Virus record (IMG/VR): IMGVR_UViG_3300028920_000248
Span: 1-25,458 of that record
DNA from: a virus
Length of the DNA stretch: 25,458 nucleotides
Reading direction: 5' to 3' (one strand)
A program made the translations under genes and the position numbers. The notes below the pieces were generated by a model. The model was not told the origin of the DNA. It did no database searches and saw nothing but the letters and a program-made list of their open reading frames with translations. Below are positions 14,381 to 21,068 of the stretch, one piece after another (within the stretch, counting starts at the first letter, position 1; every line of letters starts with the position of its first letter).

Positions 14381-14952
14381 TGCAATTTTCTTTTCCAGTT
14401 CATGACGGTACCTTTATTCACCCCAGCCTTTTCGGCAATCGTCCTAACCGGCATGCCGTATCCAACAAAAACGGCAATCAGCACAATCTGCCGGTAACTC
14501 ATATGGGTTCTGGTTAAATAAGTGCCAGTGAGCGCAGTAAACTTTTTTCGACAAAAAGAGCATCTGACCCGCTGCCCTTCCCAGAAACGATTCATGGTGG
14601 TGCCGGTTAATGCTCTTCTGCACCGTGGACAGAAAGCACCTGCAGGGTGCATTCTTTTCAATACCCATGTTCGACAGTACCCTTCGCTCAGAAAATCCGC
14701 CCCGAAATCCCGTACAACTTCGCAAATAGTAATCCGCCGCACACCATGTGAATAATTTAATGTGCTTTTCCTCTGGCCCGTATTTTCGGCACTGTCTATT
14801 TTTCCATCCATATTTTTTCTCACAAGTAGCGAAACCCCGAGACTCACCGTACCCGTATGGGAGCGATTGTTCAGGAAGGACCCGCTCCGTTTAGATGTTG
14901 AGTTGTTGCTGTGTGTCATCGGTGGATTGATGGTGTTCCGTGTTGGACTCAT
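14377..14952 (-). CDS. Transposase-type zinc-ribbon/HTH protein without catalytic domain
   Basis: 191 aa from ATG 14952, which has AAGGAG four bases upstream but overlaps the previous gene by 62 bases; a shorter start at Met48 is possible. Residues 108-134 hold CPRC...CSFC followed by FTALTGTYLTRTHMSYRQIVL and then a helix-turn-helix (VRTIAEKAGVNKGTVMNWKRKLQ). This is the N-terminal zinc ribbon plus HTH of IS1595/InsA-like transposases, but the protein stops there: the DDE catalytic domain is absent, and there are no IS ends around it. It is coupled to the Nu1-like gene by ATGA. It is probably a recruited DNA-binding regulator, perhaps of late genes. The function is inference. Confidence 0.68.
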   Translation of the reverse strand: MSPTRNTINPPMTHSNNSTSKRSGSFLNNRSHTGTVSLGVSLLVRKNMDGKIDSAENTGQRKSTLNYSHGVRRITICEVVRDFGADFLSEGYCRTWVLKRMHPAGAFCPRCRRALTGTTMNRFWEGQRVRCSFCRKKFTALTGTYLTRTHMSYRQIVLIAVFVGYGMPVRTIAEKAGVNKGTVMNWKRKLQ

Positions 14953-15322
14953 GATGCTCCTTCTTCTCAGGCGATATGCTTTCTGTTTGTAATGACAATG
15001 CTCCGTTATTCATAAGGTACAGGATGTCATCGAGAGCTTCGATAAACAGATATCTTGCTATACCCGCACGATTGAGGCGTTCTGTCTGATTGCGCTTGAT
15101 CGGCGGGACGAACTTAAGAACCGGCACACCATGACGGGTTATCAGCTGTATGTCGTCATGCTTCTTAAGGTATTCAGACAGGCGGATAACGGGAGCGCTG
15201 TCGGTCCAGTGTTCCAAAGCGGGTCCGCTTTTCTGCGTCTGCACGTTGGATGGCTCGTTCACCTGCGCTCTGAATGGATCGTACTTCCCTTTTAGCTTTG
15301 ACAGCACAGCTGCCTTTGTCAT
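14891..15322 (-). CDS. Unknown protein upstream of the terminase genes
   Basis: 143 aa, MTKAAVLSKLKGKYDPFRAQ. Middle part has mixed beta-alpha character ('APVIRLSEYLKKHDDIQLITRHGVPVLKFVPPIKRN', then 'GIARYLFIEALDDILYLMNNG'), and the C-terminal 35 residues are polar with many His, Glu, Gln (EHHESNTEHHQSTDDTQQQ), likely disordered. That tail is the part that overlaps the zinc-ribbon gene downstream in another frame. The start has only a weak GAGTT ribosome site. No family recognised. Position between replication genes and terminase suggests a late regulatory or packaging accessory gene. Confidence 0.6.
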   Translation of the reverse strand: MTKAAVLSKLKGKYDPFRAQVNEPSNVQTQKSGPALEHWTDSAPVIRLSEYLKKHDDIQLITRHGVPVLKFVPPIKRNQTERLNRAGIARYLFIEALDDILYLMNNGALSLQTESISPEKKEHHESNTEHHQSTDDTQQQLNI

Positions 15323-15353
15323 TTCTGTTATAACTCCTCGCTGTCAATGCCCG

Positions 15354-15628
15354 GTCCGGGTGGTCCGGGCGGGTCTGGGTGCCTGGTCCGGGTGTAACTA
15401 TTTAGTTTTACTATCCTGGTCTAGGTGGTCTGGGTCTTTTTCTACAAAAACAAAATGTAATGAGAGAAAACGCGTGCGCGCGCGTGCGCGCATGTGCGAT
15501 ATGTTGCATTTCACTCGGACCACCCGGACCAAGCTCAAATATCCACCATAAGCATCACATATATTTACATGTTTTTGGTCCGGGTGGAGGCTGTTTTGCC
15601 CGGACCGCACCCAGACCACCCCGGACCA
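15354..15628. repeat. GGTCCGGG-type repeats around a Z-DNA-like tract
   Basis: GGTCC and GGTCCGGG words occur on the plus strand at 15354, 15362 and 15384, with related GGTCT words at 15372, 15418 and 15427, then inverted (CGGACC) around 15515 and 15524, again direct at 15577, then inverted at 15600 and 15621. In the middle, bases 15471-15498 alternate strictly between pyrimidine and purine (CGCGTGCGCGCGCGTGCGCG onward), an ideal Z-DNA former. The block sits directly downstream of the primase-helicase gene, so an origin function is possible. It overlaps a dubious short ORF. Confidence 0.6.
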
Positions 15629-15703
15629 AAACCGACATGCAGGGCTGATTTTGCCCATTATTTGAGGGGGAAGCGGGGAAAAACGTGCAAAATTAACTGT
15701 CAT
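15398..15703 (-). CDS. Doubtful 101-aa ORF coupled to the primase gene
   Basis: An ATG at 15703 overlaps the end of the primase gene in another frame and has an excellent ribosome site (GGAGGTG, five bases away), so translation is plausible. The product, MTVNFARFSPLPPQIMG and onward, contains odd stretches such as HMRARARTRF, because it reads through the alternating CG/TG tract and the GGTCCGGG repeats. That composition suggests a DNA signal and not a selected protein. I keep it because of the ribosome site only. Confidence 0.35.
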   Translation of the reverse strand: MTVNFARFSPLPPQIMGKISPACRFWSGVVWVRSGQNSLHPDQKHVNICDAYGGYLSLVRVVRVKCNISHMRARARTRFLSLHFVFVEKDPDHLDQDSKTK

Positions 15704-18053
15704 GAGACACCTCCAAACCGATCCCTTTCAGCATGTACTTCCGAGCTTCACCATGCCGCGGCCTATACTGTTTGAGGTTATTGACGGCGATGTAAAGCTC
15801 GCGAAAAAAGTTCTCCCGATTCATGGCGGTAAAGCCGTTCGCGCTGCAGTATTTTTTATATTCCGTGTACATGTACACCTTCTCAGTTTCGTACTCCTCG
15901 CCAAGGGTGCAGCGATCCTCCACAAAGCAGAGAACAGGATTGTTGGCCCTGCGGTACTCCATCATGAGTTTTCTCGTCTCTTCGCTGTCGGTGAATCGAT
16001 TCTGATCAAGAAGCCGGTGGAGGCCCAAAATCGCCCAGGAAAAGATCCCCGACAGTTCTTCTTTGAGTTTATCGAAGAGATCCGGATCGGCGTCGTCAAT
16101 AAACTGCCGTTTAAACCGCACCGGAAGAACACGACGGAAAAAACCGTCGCTGTTGTCCAGCACCCGAGGGAGGCGGTTCGCTGCAAAAGCAAGCTTGCAG
16201 TAGGGCGAAAAGGTAAAAGCATTCCTGTGCTTGAATGCCGCATTAATCGGATCGCCCGATGTTATCGCCTTGAAATAGGGAGATTCGATGGCCTTTGCAC
16301 CGACTTCCGTCGATAAGTTAACGAGCTTTCCATAGAGAGAAGACCGCTGAAACTGATCCTCAAGATCGGGAAAGCTCACGGACGCACAGTTCTCATCCCC
16401 CACCATTTCCTTAATGATCTTCAAAAAGGTGCTTTTCCCGTCGGCGCCGGGGCCGATGAGGAGCAGGCACTTCTCATACTTCGTCGACCGAAGAAGGCAG
16501 TATCCCAAGAACTCCTGCAGCTGGGCAATCGCTTCCGCAGTTCTGACGGTTTCCTGAAGATATCTTAGCCACTCTTCACACTCCGGAGGGTCATCGGGAT
16601 CGAAAGATACCGGCAATGTATAGGTGGCATAGAATTCATGGCGGTGCGGTTCGAGATCCAGTGTATCGAGATTAAGCATGCCGTTCTGGAGGCAAATCCA
16701 TTCCGTCCGGTCATTTACCTCACGGCCGTGAGGAATCGTGGAGAGCATTTTAACCTGGTAGGCGGCATCCTCAACGCGGGATTTCTGCGCCTCGTTGGCC
16801 AGGTAGCGTATACAGGTATTCTTGATATGATCATCGTCGAACTCGTCCCAGAATTTGCCGTTCCAGCGGTACATAAGGCCCGTTTTCGGATCCGATAGGA
16901 GATGATATTCTTTCATAATCTGTTCCGCCAGGAGGCGGGGTTTGAAGGAAAGCCGGTCATTGACTCCGCGTTCGAAAAACTGCATCGGGCCGGTTACGGC
17001 ATCCTTCTCGTCCGGATCGTACACCCGGGTCGCCGTTATTAGTTCCTGGAGATCCGAGGGCTTCTTTCCGTACCGCACAAAGAAATCGGTGAGGTCCTGG
17101 CCGTGGTTCTTCGGGTACTCGCCGCTTTCGTCCCGCATATAATCCGGCCACTCGATGATCCTGACCGACCGGGCCACCGGCGCAAGGTTCTCCGCGGCGA
17201 ACGAGGCGTATTTCCGTCCGGCCTGGTCCGCATCATAGGCAATGACCACATCGCGGCCCCTGAACGGTTCGAGGTGATTCTTCCGCCAGTTCTTCATCTT
17301 TGACGTCTGAGTAATCGCGTTGAAGCCGTGTGAGAGGGCGCAGATCGTATCCGACTCCCCCTCACACAGAAGTGCCGGCTCCGTTTCATTAAGAGGCCGT
17401 GCGGGGAAAAGTCGGGCGCTGCCGTATGACTTCCCCCAGGAGATAATCTTGTACTGCCCGCCCCCCGGTTTATAGAGGCGGATGTTTTTCATTGTGCCCG
17501 ACGCATCGCGGATGGGAATGGCAATTCGTTCCGGTGCTTTTCTGATTTTAACGACGTTCCCGGTCTTTTTGTCCAGGTAGTGCGTCTGCAGGCGCAGATC
17601 GAGGATATCGATCCACCTGCGCGACCAGCCCCGCGAATCCTCAAGATCTTTGATCTGTTCCTCCGGCAGGGGCGGGAATTTTTCCCATACCGCATCAAGT
17701 TCTGGGCCGGAGCCGTCGGCATCGCCTCGCGCTGAATCGGGTGCGCCTGAGCGATGTTCCGTTCCGACATGGGTCTGAATACCAAACTGCCGGCAGAACG
17801 CCTGAAATCCCTCCTTCCGGCCGTATCCGTGGACTTCCGACCAGAGTTTCAGGAGATCTCCCTCGGCATTGCAGGAGAAACAGTAATAGGTGTCCTTCTT
17901 GAAGTTATACGAAAAAGATGGATTCTTTTCACCGTGGACCGGGCAGAGACCGTGCAGTTCGCCTTTTTCCATGTCACGCGAGGTAACCTTAAACAGGCTT
18001 TCTGCAGTCCGTATCCGTTCGGCTTCCGATAAGTGCTTGAGCGCTATTCCCAT
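15693..18053 (-). CDS. Primase-helicase: CHC2 zinc finger, TOPRIM, D5-type SF3 helicase
   Basis: 786 aa. Residues 37-61 form a CHC2 zinc finger (Cys37, His40, Cys58, Cys61). A TOPRIM region carries LLCEGESD (Glu231) and IAYDADQAGR (Asp274, Asp276). A D5_N region follows (about 400-500), then the SF3 helicase with Walker A GPGADGKST (534-542), STEVGAKAIES, and the arginine-bearing FAANRLPRVLDNSDGFFRRVL. It primes and unwinds the phage genome, so the phage encodes its own replication initiation. The ATG overlaps the MerR-like gene by ten bases and has GAGGT as ribosome site. The C-terminal region (680-786) resembles the D5 C-terminal winged helix. Confidence 0.93.
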   Translation of the reverse strand: MGIALKHLSEAERIRTAESLFKVTSRDMEKGELHGLCPVHGEKNPSFSYNFKKDTYYCFSCNAEGDLLKLWSEVHGYGRKEGFQAFCRQFGIQTHVGTEHRSGAPDSARGDADGSGPELDAVWEKFPPLPEEQIKDLEDSRGWSRRWIDILDLRLQTHYLDKKTGNVVKIRKAPERIAIPIRDASGTMKNIRLYKPGGGQYKIISWGKSYGSARLFPARPLNETEPALLCEGESDTICALSHGFNAITQTSKMKNWRKNHLEPFRGRDVVIAYDADQAGRKYASFAAENLAPVARSVRIIEWPDYMRDESGEYPKNHGQDLTDFFVRYGKKPSDLQELITATRVYDPDEKDAVTGPMQFFERGVNDRLSFKPRLLAEQIMKEYHLLSDPKTGLMYRWNGKFWDEFDDDHIKNTCIRYLANEAQKSRVEDAAYQVKMLSTIPHGREVNDRTEWICLQNGMLNLDTLDLEPHRHEFYATYTLPVSFDPDDPPECEEWLRYLQETVRTAEAIAQLQEFLGYCLLRSTKYEKCLLLIGPGADGKSTFLKIIKEMVGDENCASVSFPDLEDQFQRSSLYGKLVNLSTEVGAKAIESPYFKAITSGDPINAAFKHRNAFTFSPYCKLAFAANRLPRVLDNSDGFFRRVLPVRFKRQFIDDADPDLFDKLKEELSGIFSWAILGLHRLLDQNRFTDSEETRKLMMEYRRANNPVLCFVEDRCTLGEEYETEKVYMYTEYKKYCSANGFTAMNRENFFRELYIAVNNLKQYRPRHGEARKYMLKGIGLEVSHDS

Positions 18054-18592
18054 GGTACCTCATACAGTTCTGAAATTCTGCCATCTACTTGCGCTGCAAT
18101 ACGGGCAAAGTTAACTATGTAAACATCGTGGTAGAAAGGAAACATATCGATCAGGTCTTCACAACATATACACTGAGGATTACCAGGGATATCGTCACAA
18201 CAATTTATTAAGGGATAACAGGAAACCAGAACTGTTTTGTGGTGGGCATTTGCGATACGGCAAAAGGCTATATACAAACCTGCTTTCGTTATTTCTTCAC
18301 CGTTTACCCTTGATGCCTCTTTTTTTAATTCCCAATCAAGCGTTAATCTTTGAATAACATCGTCAGTTAACATTCGGATGATTTTTCCCGCTTCGTCTCT
18401 GTACCATCCGTTTTCGATCATGTATTTGAATATGGCTATTTTATATAGATCATTTCTGCTGAAAATATTCCGTGTTCCACGGCCCGATGCACAGCCAAGT
18501 GATGGTTTTATGTAGTCAAGCTGTATCCATTGTTCCATTCGCGGACGCGATACGCCTGTTATTTTTGTTACATCTGCCATTAAATATTTCAT
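18044..18592 (-). CDS. MerR-like DNA-binding protein
   Basis: 182 aa. Residues 1-55 (YLMADVTKITGVSRPRMEQWIQLDYIKPSLGCASGRGTRNIFSRNDLYKIAIF) are a MerR-type winged helix, with the typical 'G...RNIFSRNDLYKI'. The rest is helical with five clustered cysteines (CYPLINCCDDIPGNPQCICC) that may bind a metal or form a redox site. It ends within the primase start by ten bases. No effector domain of the MerR family is recognised. It may regulate the early operon or help origin binding; not shown. Confidence 0.75.
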   Translation of the reverse strand: MKYLMADVTKITGVSRPRMEQWIQLDYIKPSLGCASGRGTRNIFSRNDLYKIAIFKYMIENGWYRDEAGKIIRMLTDDVIQRLTLDWELKKEASRVNGEEITKAGLYIAFCRIANAHHKTVLVSCYPLINCCDDIPGNPQCICCEDLIDMFPFYHDVYIVNFARIAAQVDGRISELYEVPWE

Positions 18593-18594
18593 CC

Positions 18595-18861
18595 TTACGA
18601 TTCCCCCTTTGCGATTAGCAGCAATATTAGATACCCGATGAGGTCTTTGACCGTGTCTTCATCGTCGAAGTGTTTTTCATTATGGTTTGCGATGCGTGAG
18701 AGTTTGTCATCGATCCTGACCCTGATCTGTTCCACTGAATCGGTCTTTGAAAAGATCCGTACCGGCTGGAGGGCTGAGTTTCCGTAATCGGAATTCTTTT
18801 TGAGGAGCATATCCTTTATGTCATCGCAGATTTTGATTATGGCGCTTTGGGCCTTTTCCAT
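18595..18861 (-). CDS. DUF1599-type protein (nucleotide modification associated domain 1)
   Basis: 88 aa. The motif KNSDYGNSALQPVRIFSKTDS, then IRVRIDDKLSRIANH and DEDTVKDLIGYLILL, is typical of the DUF1599/Nmad1 family, found in phages and placed in or next to nucleotide-handling genes. The helical EDxxxDL type arrangement ('DTVKDLIGYL') suggests a MazG-like all-alpha fold. A GGAT ribosome site precedes the ATG, and it is followed two bases later by the MerR-like gene. A role in nucleotide pool or DNA modification is inferred from the family, with no modification enzyme seen nearby. Confidence 0.78.
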   Translation of the reverse strand: MEKAQSAIIKICDDIKDMLLKKNSDYGNSALQPVRIFSKTDSVEQIRVRIDDKLSRIANHNEKHFDDEDTVKDLIGYLILLLIAKGES

Positions 18862-18914
18862 GCGAGTATCCTTTCAGGTCAGTTCGATATCGACACTTTG
18901 ATCGGCCATCCGGT

Positions 18915-19046
18915 TCATGGGAAAAAGTGAATCCGCCAGAATTGAATGAATCCGTAGACGGCGAAGCCGAAGAGAATCCACATGAACGCCATCAATCCGA
19001 TCAGCACAAAGAACCGGTTACGCAGGCTCATCTTTTTTACCTTCAT
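18915..19046 (-). CDS. Small membrane protein, 43 aa
   Basis: Starts MKVKKMSLRNRFFVLIG. One hydrophobic helix (about residues 12-33) with basic residues before it, so N-in topology, ending FWRIHFFP. ATG 19046 was chosen because GGAAGG is six bases upstream; an in-frame ATG at 19148 would add a low-complexity Gly/Ser/Ala/Arg segment with no ribosome site. Small single-helix proteins of this type are frequent in early phage operons; the function is unknown. Confidence 0.6.
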   Translation of the reverse strand: MKVKKMSLRNRFFVLIGLMAFMWILFGFAVYGFIQFWRIHFFP

Positions 19047-19147
19047 GAAACGCCTTCCTTTTTCGGGTGAAGAGCCGGATTCCGCTCGCGCCGAGGCTCC
19101 GGCGGGCCCCTGCCGTCCCGTACTTGCGCCCGGGACGTAGGCGCTCA

Positions 19148-19387
19148 TCAGGAGGGTATCAGTGCCCCGGTACTAAGGGCGCCCCGGGGAGGCGCCTGGT
19201 TGTATGCGGTACACACATCGGCAATAAGTGCGGATTTGGTCTCCTCCAGAAGGGGGCTGCAGACGATTATATCGATTCGTTCGCTGCACCGTTCGCAGAA
19301 CGTACCCTCTGGACGAACGATATATGGAATATAGTCCTAAACACCGCAGGCCTTACATACGAGCGGATTAGTGGTTCCTGTTTCCAT
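19148..19387 (-). pseudogene. Zinc-ribbon gene interrupted by in-frame UAG at codon 17
   Basis: From ATG 19387 (GGAG nine bases upstream) the frame reads METGTTNPLVCKACGV, then TAG (19339-19337), then DYIPYIVRPEGTFCERCSER onward to a TGA at 19150-19148. The two Cys pairs C-x2-C (CKAC, CERC) lie on both sides of the stop, as in a four-cysteine zinc ribbon, and the frame stays open for 62 codons after it with no other start codon. So a 79-position gene carries one nonsense codon, either a mutation (TGG or CAG to TAG) or readthrough. Because neighbouring genes use TAG as a normal stop, a mutation is more likely. Confidence 0.65.
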
Positions 19388-19402
19388 TGTGGTTTTCTCC
19401 TT

Positions 19403-19615
19403 TTACTCCACCCGCCGCGCTTCTCGTTTCAGGATGGACAGCGCCTTACCGTGGCATTTTCTGCCCTTCTTATAAAGCGCCGTGAATTTCTCGTGCGTGT
19501 AATAATCGGCAAGAAAGCAGACCCTTTGTGGCTGCCGGTCATCGGTATGGATAAGAACGCACACCTCCCGGTCGCCGTCGAATTCCGTGATATCGGTCGC
19601 GAGCTGGAGATACAT
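19403..19615 (-). CDS. Unknown small protein, 70 aa
   Basis: MYLQLATDITEFDGDREVCV continues with two beta-like strands (VCVLIHTDD, QRVCFLADYY) and a basic C-terminal helix (LYKKGRKCHGKALSILKREARR). ATG 19615 has GGGGTG five bases upstream inside the stop region of the preceding gene; a longer upstream extension would only be the shadow of that gene. It lies 15 bases before the interrupted zinc-ribbon gene. No family recognised. Confidence 0.62.
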   Translation of the reverse strand: MYLQLATDITEFDGDREVCVLIHTDDRQPQRVCFLADYYTHEKFTALYKKGRKCHGKALSILKREARRVE

Positions 19616-19617
19616 TG

Positions 19618-19776
19618 CTACACCCCCAAGATCACAGTGACAATCCACCGGCCGCCCAAATACACCAGCGAGGCCAGAGACATGACGACGCAGAACGTGT
19701 CCAACCACCGGTTCCCGTCCTCGAGAATAGTCTCCCAGGGCGACTCTTCGACAAATTGCCTGAATTTTCCGAACAT
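19618..19776 (-). CDS. Small membrane protein, 52 aa
   Basis: MFGKFRQFVEESPWETILED then one hydrophobic helix (DTFCVVMSLASLVYLGGRWIVTVILGV). AAGGAGG is five bases before ATG 19776, deciding this start over a longer frame. It ends with TAG, two bases before the next gene. The acidic amphipathic N-terminus plus one C-terminal TM helix suggests a tail-anchored membrane protein. Function unknown. Confidence 0.62.
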   Translation of the reverse strand: MFGKFRQFVEESPWETILEDGNRWLDTFCVVMSLASLVYLGGRWIVTVILGV

Positions 19777-19846
19777 GGTGTCCTCCTTCCGGGTGACACG
19801 GGCCGCCCAGGGAATGGGGCGGCCCTGCATCCTGTGGTAAAGCCCT

Positions 19847-20038
19847 TCAGTCTCTGCTCTGTTTTACCGTGGTAGCATCCACGTCGGCCCCGCGCTGCTT
19901 CTCGTAGTACTTCTCAATAGAGCGCCGGGCCATTTCCTCGATCTCAGTAGGTGTCCGCTCGGGCACACGCCCGATATTGAAATAGGCAATGATCCGGTCG
20001 AGCTTTTCCTCGATGCGGGCGGCCTGATCGTCCGTCAT
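19847..20038 (-). CDS. Unknown small helical protein, 63 aa
   Basis: MTDDQAARIEEKLDRIIAYF has heptad-like spacing (a short coiled coil), then NIGRVPERTPTEIEEMARRSI and a charged C-terminus. The ATG overlaps the CII-like gene stop by four bases, with AAGGA just before. It is translationally coupled to the CII-like gene. No specific family recognised. Confidence 0.65.
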   Translation of the reverse strand: MTDDQAARIEEKLDRIIAYFNIGRVPERTPTEIEEMARRSIEKYYEKQRGADVDATTVKQSRD

Positions 20039-20490
20039 TTTTCCTTTTCCTCTAGGTACGCCTGTAACCTCAGCAGGGCCTCGATCGCCTCGGTGGCCTG
20101 CCGGTTGATCATGGACGCCTCCCCCTCGGAGACGATTCCGTCCTCCAGGGCCGACGCCACCGCCTGGATGACATCGGAGGTTTCCTTCATGATTTCTGCC
20201 GTGTGTCTGGTAAGGGCCTCGTTGTTTTGAAACGAGTTCGGAATATGGATGAAATAGCCGCCGCACTGCTCGGCTATCTTTTTGGCGAGTTGTTTCGGTT
20301 TCCCGACCCTGACCAGGCCGAGAAACCCGGAGAGCGACGGCGTTGCGCCGTACTTGTAGTTCTCATAAGTACGGGGGGATCCGCCGACACGATCGGCCAT
20401 GTCCTCCGGGGTAAAGCCATCGTGTTCGAGTTCCCACATCACGAGCCGAACGAGCTTCTCGGTGAAGTCCAGGTGCGCCATCTTAACCAT
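20035..20490 (-). CDS. Phage regulatory protein CII/CP76-like
   Basis: 151 aa. LDFTEKLVRLVMWELEHDG, then FTPEDMADRVGGSPRTYENYKYGATPSLSGFLGLV is a lambda-repressor-like HTH region of the CP76-type CII regulators, followed by a helical region (ALTRHTAEIMKETSDVIQAV, EAIEALLRLQAYLEEKEK) that could mediate oligomerisation. It sits as the second gene of the early operon, the CII position. ATG 20490 is preceded by AAAGGA; the longer in-frame start at 20541 lacks a site. It probably activates or modulates the lysogeny decision; target promoters are not visible. Confidence 0.8.
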   Translation of the reverse strand: MVKMAHLDFTEKLVRLVMWELEHDGFTPEDMADRVGGSPRTYENYKYGATPSLSGFLGLVRVGKPKQLAKKIAEQCGGYFIHIPNSFQNNEALTRHTAEIMKETSDVIQAVASALEDGIVSEGEASMINRQATEAIEALLRLQAYLEEKEK

Positions 20491-20554
20491 GCGAAATTCC
20501 TTTCTTCCGGGGATGTGACGCTTCGTTCCCCCTTCTTGCAATGATTGCTATGTG

Positions 20555-20872
20555 TTATTCTTCCACCATATCGTCGTCCTCCTTTTCTTTTTCCTGATAC
20601 ACCGTCGGAAAAAGAAGCTCAGAGGGAGTAAGCATGTGAATCAGAGAAAGCTCATCAAAAAGCGGATTGATACCGGGGCGGAGAATTTCGGCAATCTGTT
20701 TCGCCAGACGCCCCCCGGGCGCATAGCCTCCACTGCCGTTCAGAAACATGCAGATGGCGGGCCTCGAGACCGGCGGATCGCACTGCTGACCGATTTTGAG
20801 CAGGTCAAGCCCTTCGTACGCGATCAGCGCGTTGATAAGTTTTCGGTTGACAGATCGTTTATTATTCTTCAT
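20555..20872 (-). CDS. Cro-position HTH protein
   Basis: 105 aa. First early gene, divergent from the repressor. MKNNKRSVNRKLINALIAYE then LDLLKIGQQCDPPVSRPAICMFLNG resembles a helix-turn-helix with unusual spacing; the second half (LSLIHMLTPSELLFPTVYQ) is hydrophobic, ending in an acidic EKEKEDDDMVEE tail. I see no Shine-Dalgarno before the ATG (the upstream bases are GCGTAACT), so translation may be leaderless or weak, as is common for Cro/CI partners. It probably binds the operators between 20873 and 21068. Confidence 0.65.
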   Translation of the reverse strand: MKNNKRSVNRKLINALIAYEGLDLLKIGQQCDPPVSRPAICMFLNGSGGYAPGGRLAKQIAEILRPGINPLFDELSLIHMLTPSELLFPTVYQEKEKEDDDMVEE

Positions 20873-20902
20873 AGTTACGCAGTTTTAACGTGATTAAGGC
20901 GA

Positions 20903-21017
20903 GCAGCCCCGCACACTCTTACGATGTACGCCAGCCAGCCACGACGAGGGGTACACGGGAGAACAAGGGTTCCACACCTGCGGTAAAAGACCCTCTAAGG
21001 GGCTGCCCTGTTTTTTT
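20903..21017 (+). ncRNA. Candidate structured RNA between the divergent regulators
   Basis: GCAGCCCC (20903-20910) pairs perfectly with GGGGCTGC (20999-21006), closing a segment of about 90 bases. Inside are TGTAC/GTACA and AGGGT/ACCCT (20966-20970 with 20990-20994), giving a three-way junction. A CCTG and seven T follow the closing stem (21007-21017), as in an intrinsic terminator, also formable as the smaller AGGG-GCTG-CCCT hairpin. The terminator polarity favours a plus-strand RNA. An operator region with accidental pairing is the alternative. Confidence 0.45.
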
Positions 21018-21024
21018 GTCAAGA

Positions 21025-21068
21025 ACAATGAAGTGCGTTAAGGGGATTAATAATCGAGATATCGAACT
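21025..21068 (+). promoter_or_regulatory. Candidate repressor promoter with almost no leader
   Basis: TAATAA (21048-21053) is a good -10 ending 15 bases before the repressor ATG, which would leave a leader of about eight bases. No convincing -35 is present (21025-21030 is poor), and no ribosome site is found, so the repressor mRNA may be nearly leaderless, as for lambda cI from PRM. Confidence 0.4.

Noticed and set aside
18874-18918. 14-codon ORF (MNRMADQSVDIELT) coupled by ATGA to the 43-aa membrane gene
   Set aside because: Too short to support as a gene; no ribosome site of its own.
19047-19148. N-terminal extension of the 43-aa membrane protein starting at 19148
   Set aside because: Low-complexity Gly/Ser/Ala/Arg segment without ribosome site; the ATG at 19046 has GGAAGG.
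20903-21017. Signal recognition particle RNA, tmRNA or tRNA
   Set aside because: The conserved SRP loop bases, tmRNA tag and tRNA T-loop are not present; only the general structured shape was similar.
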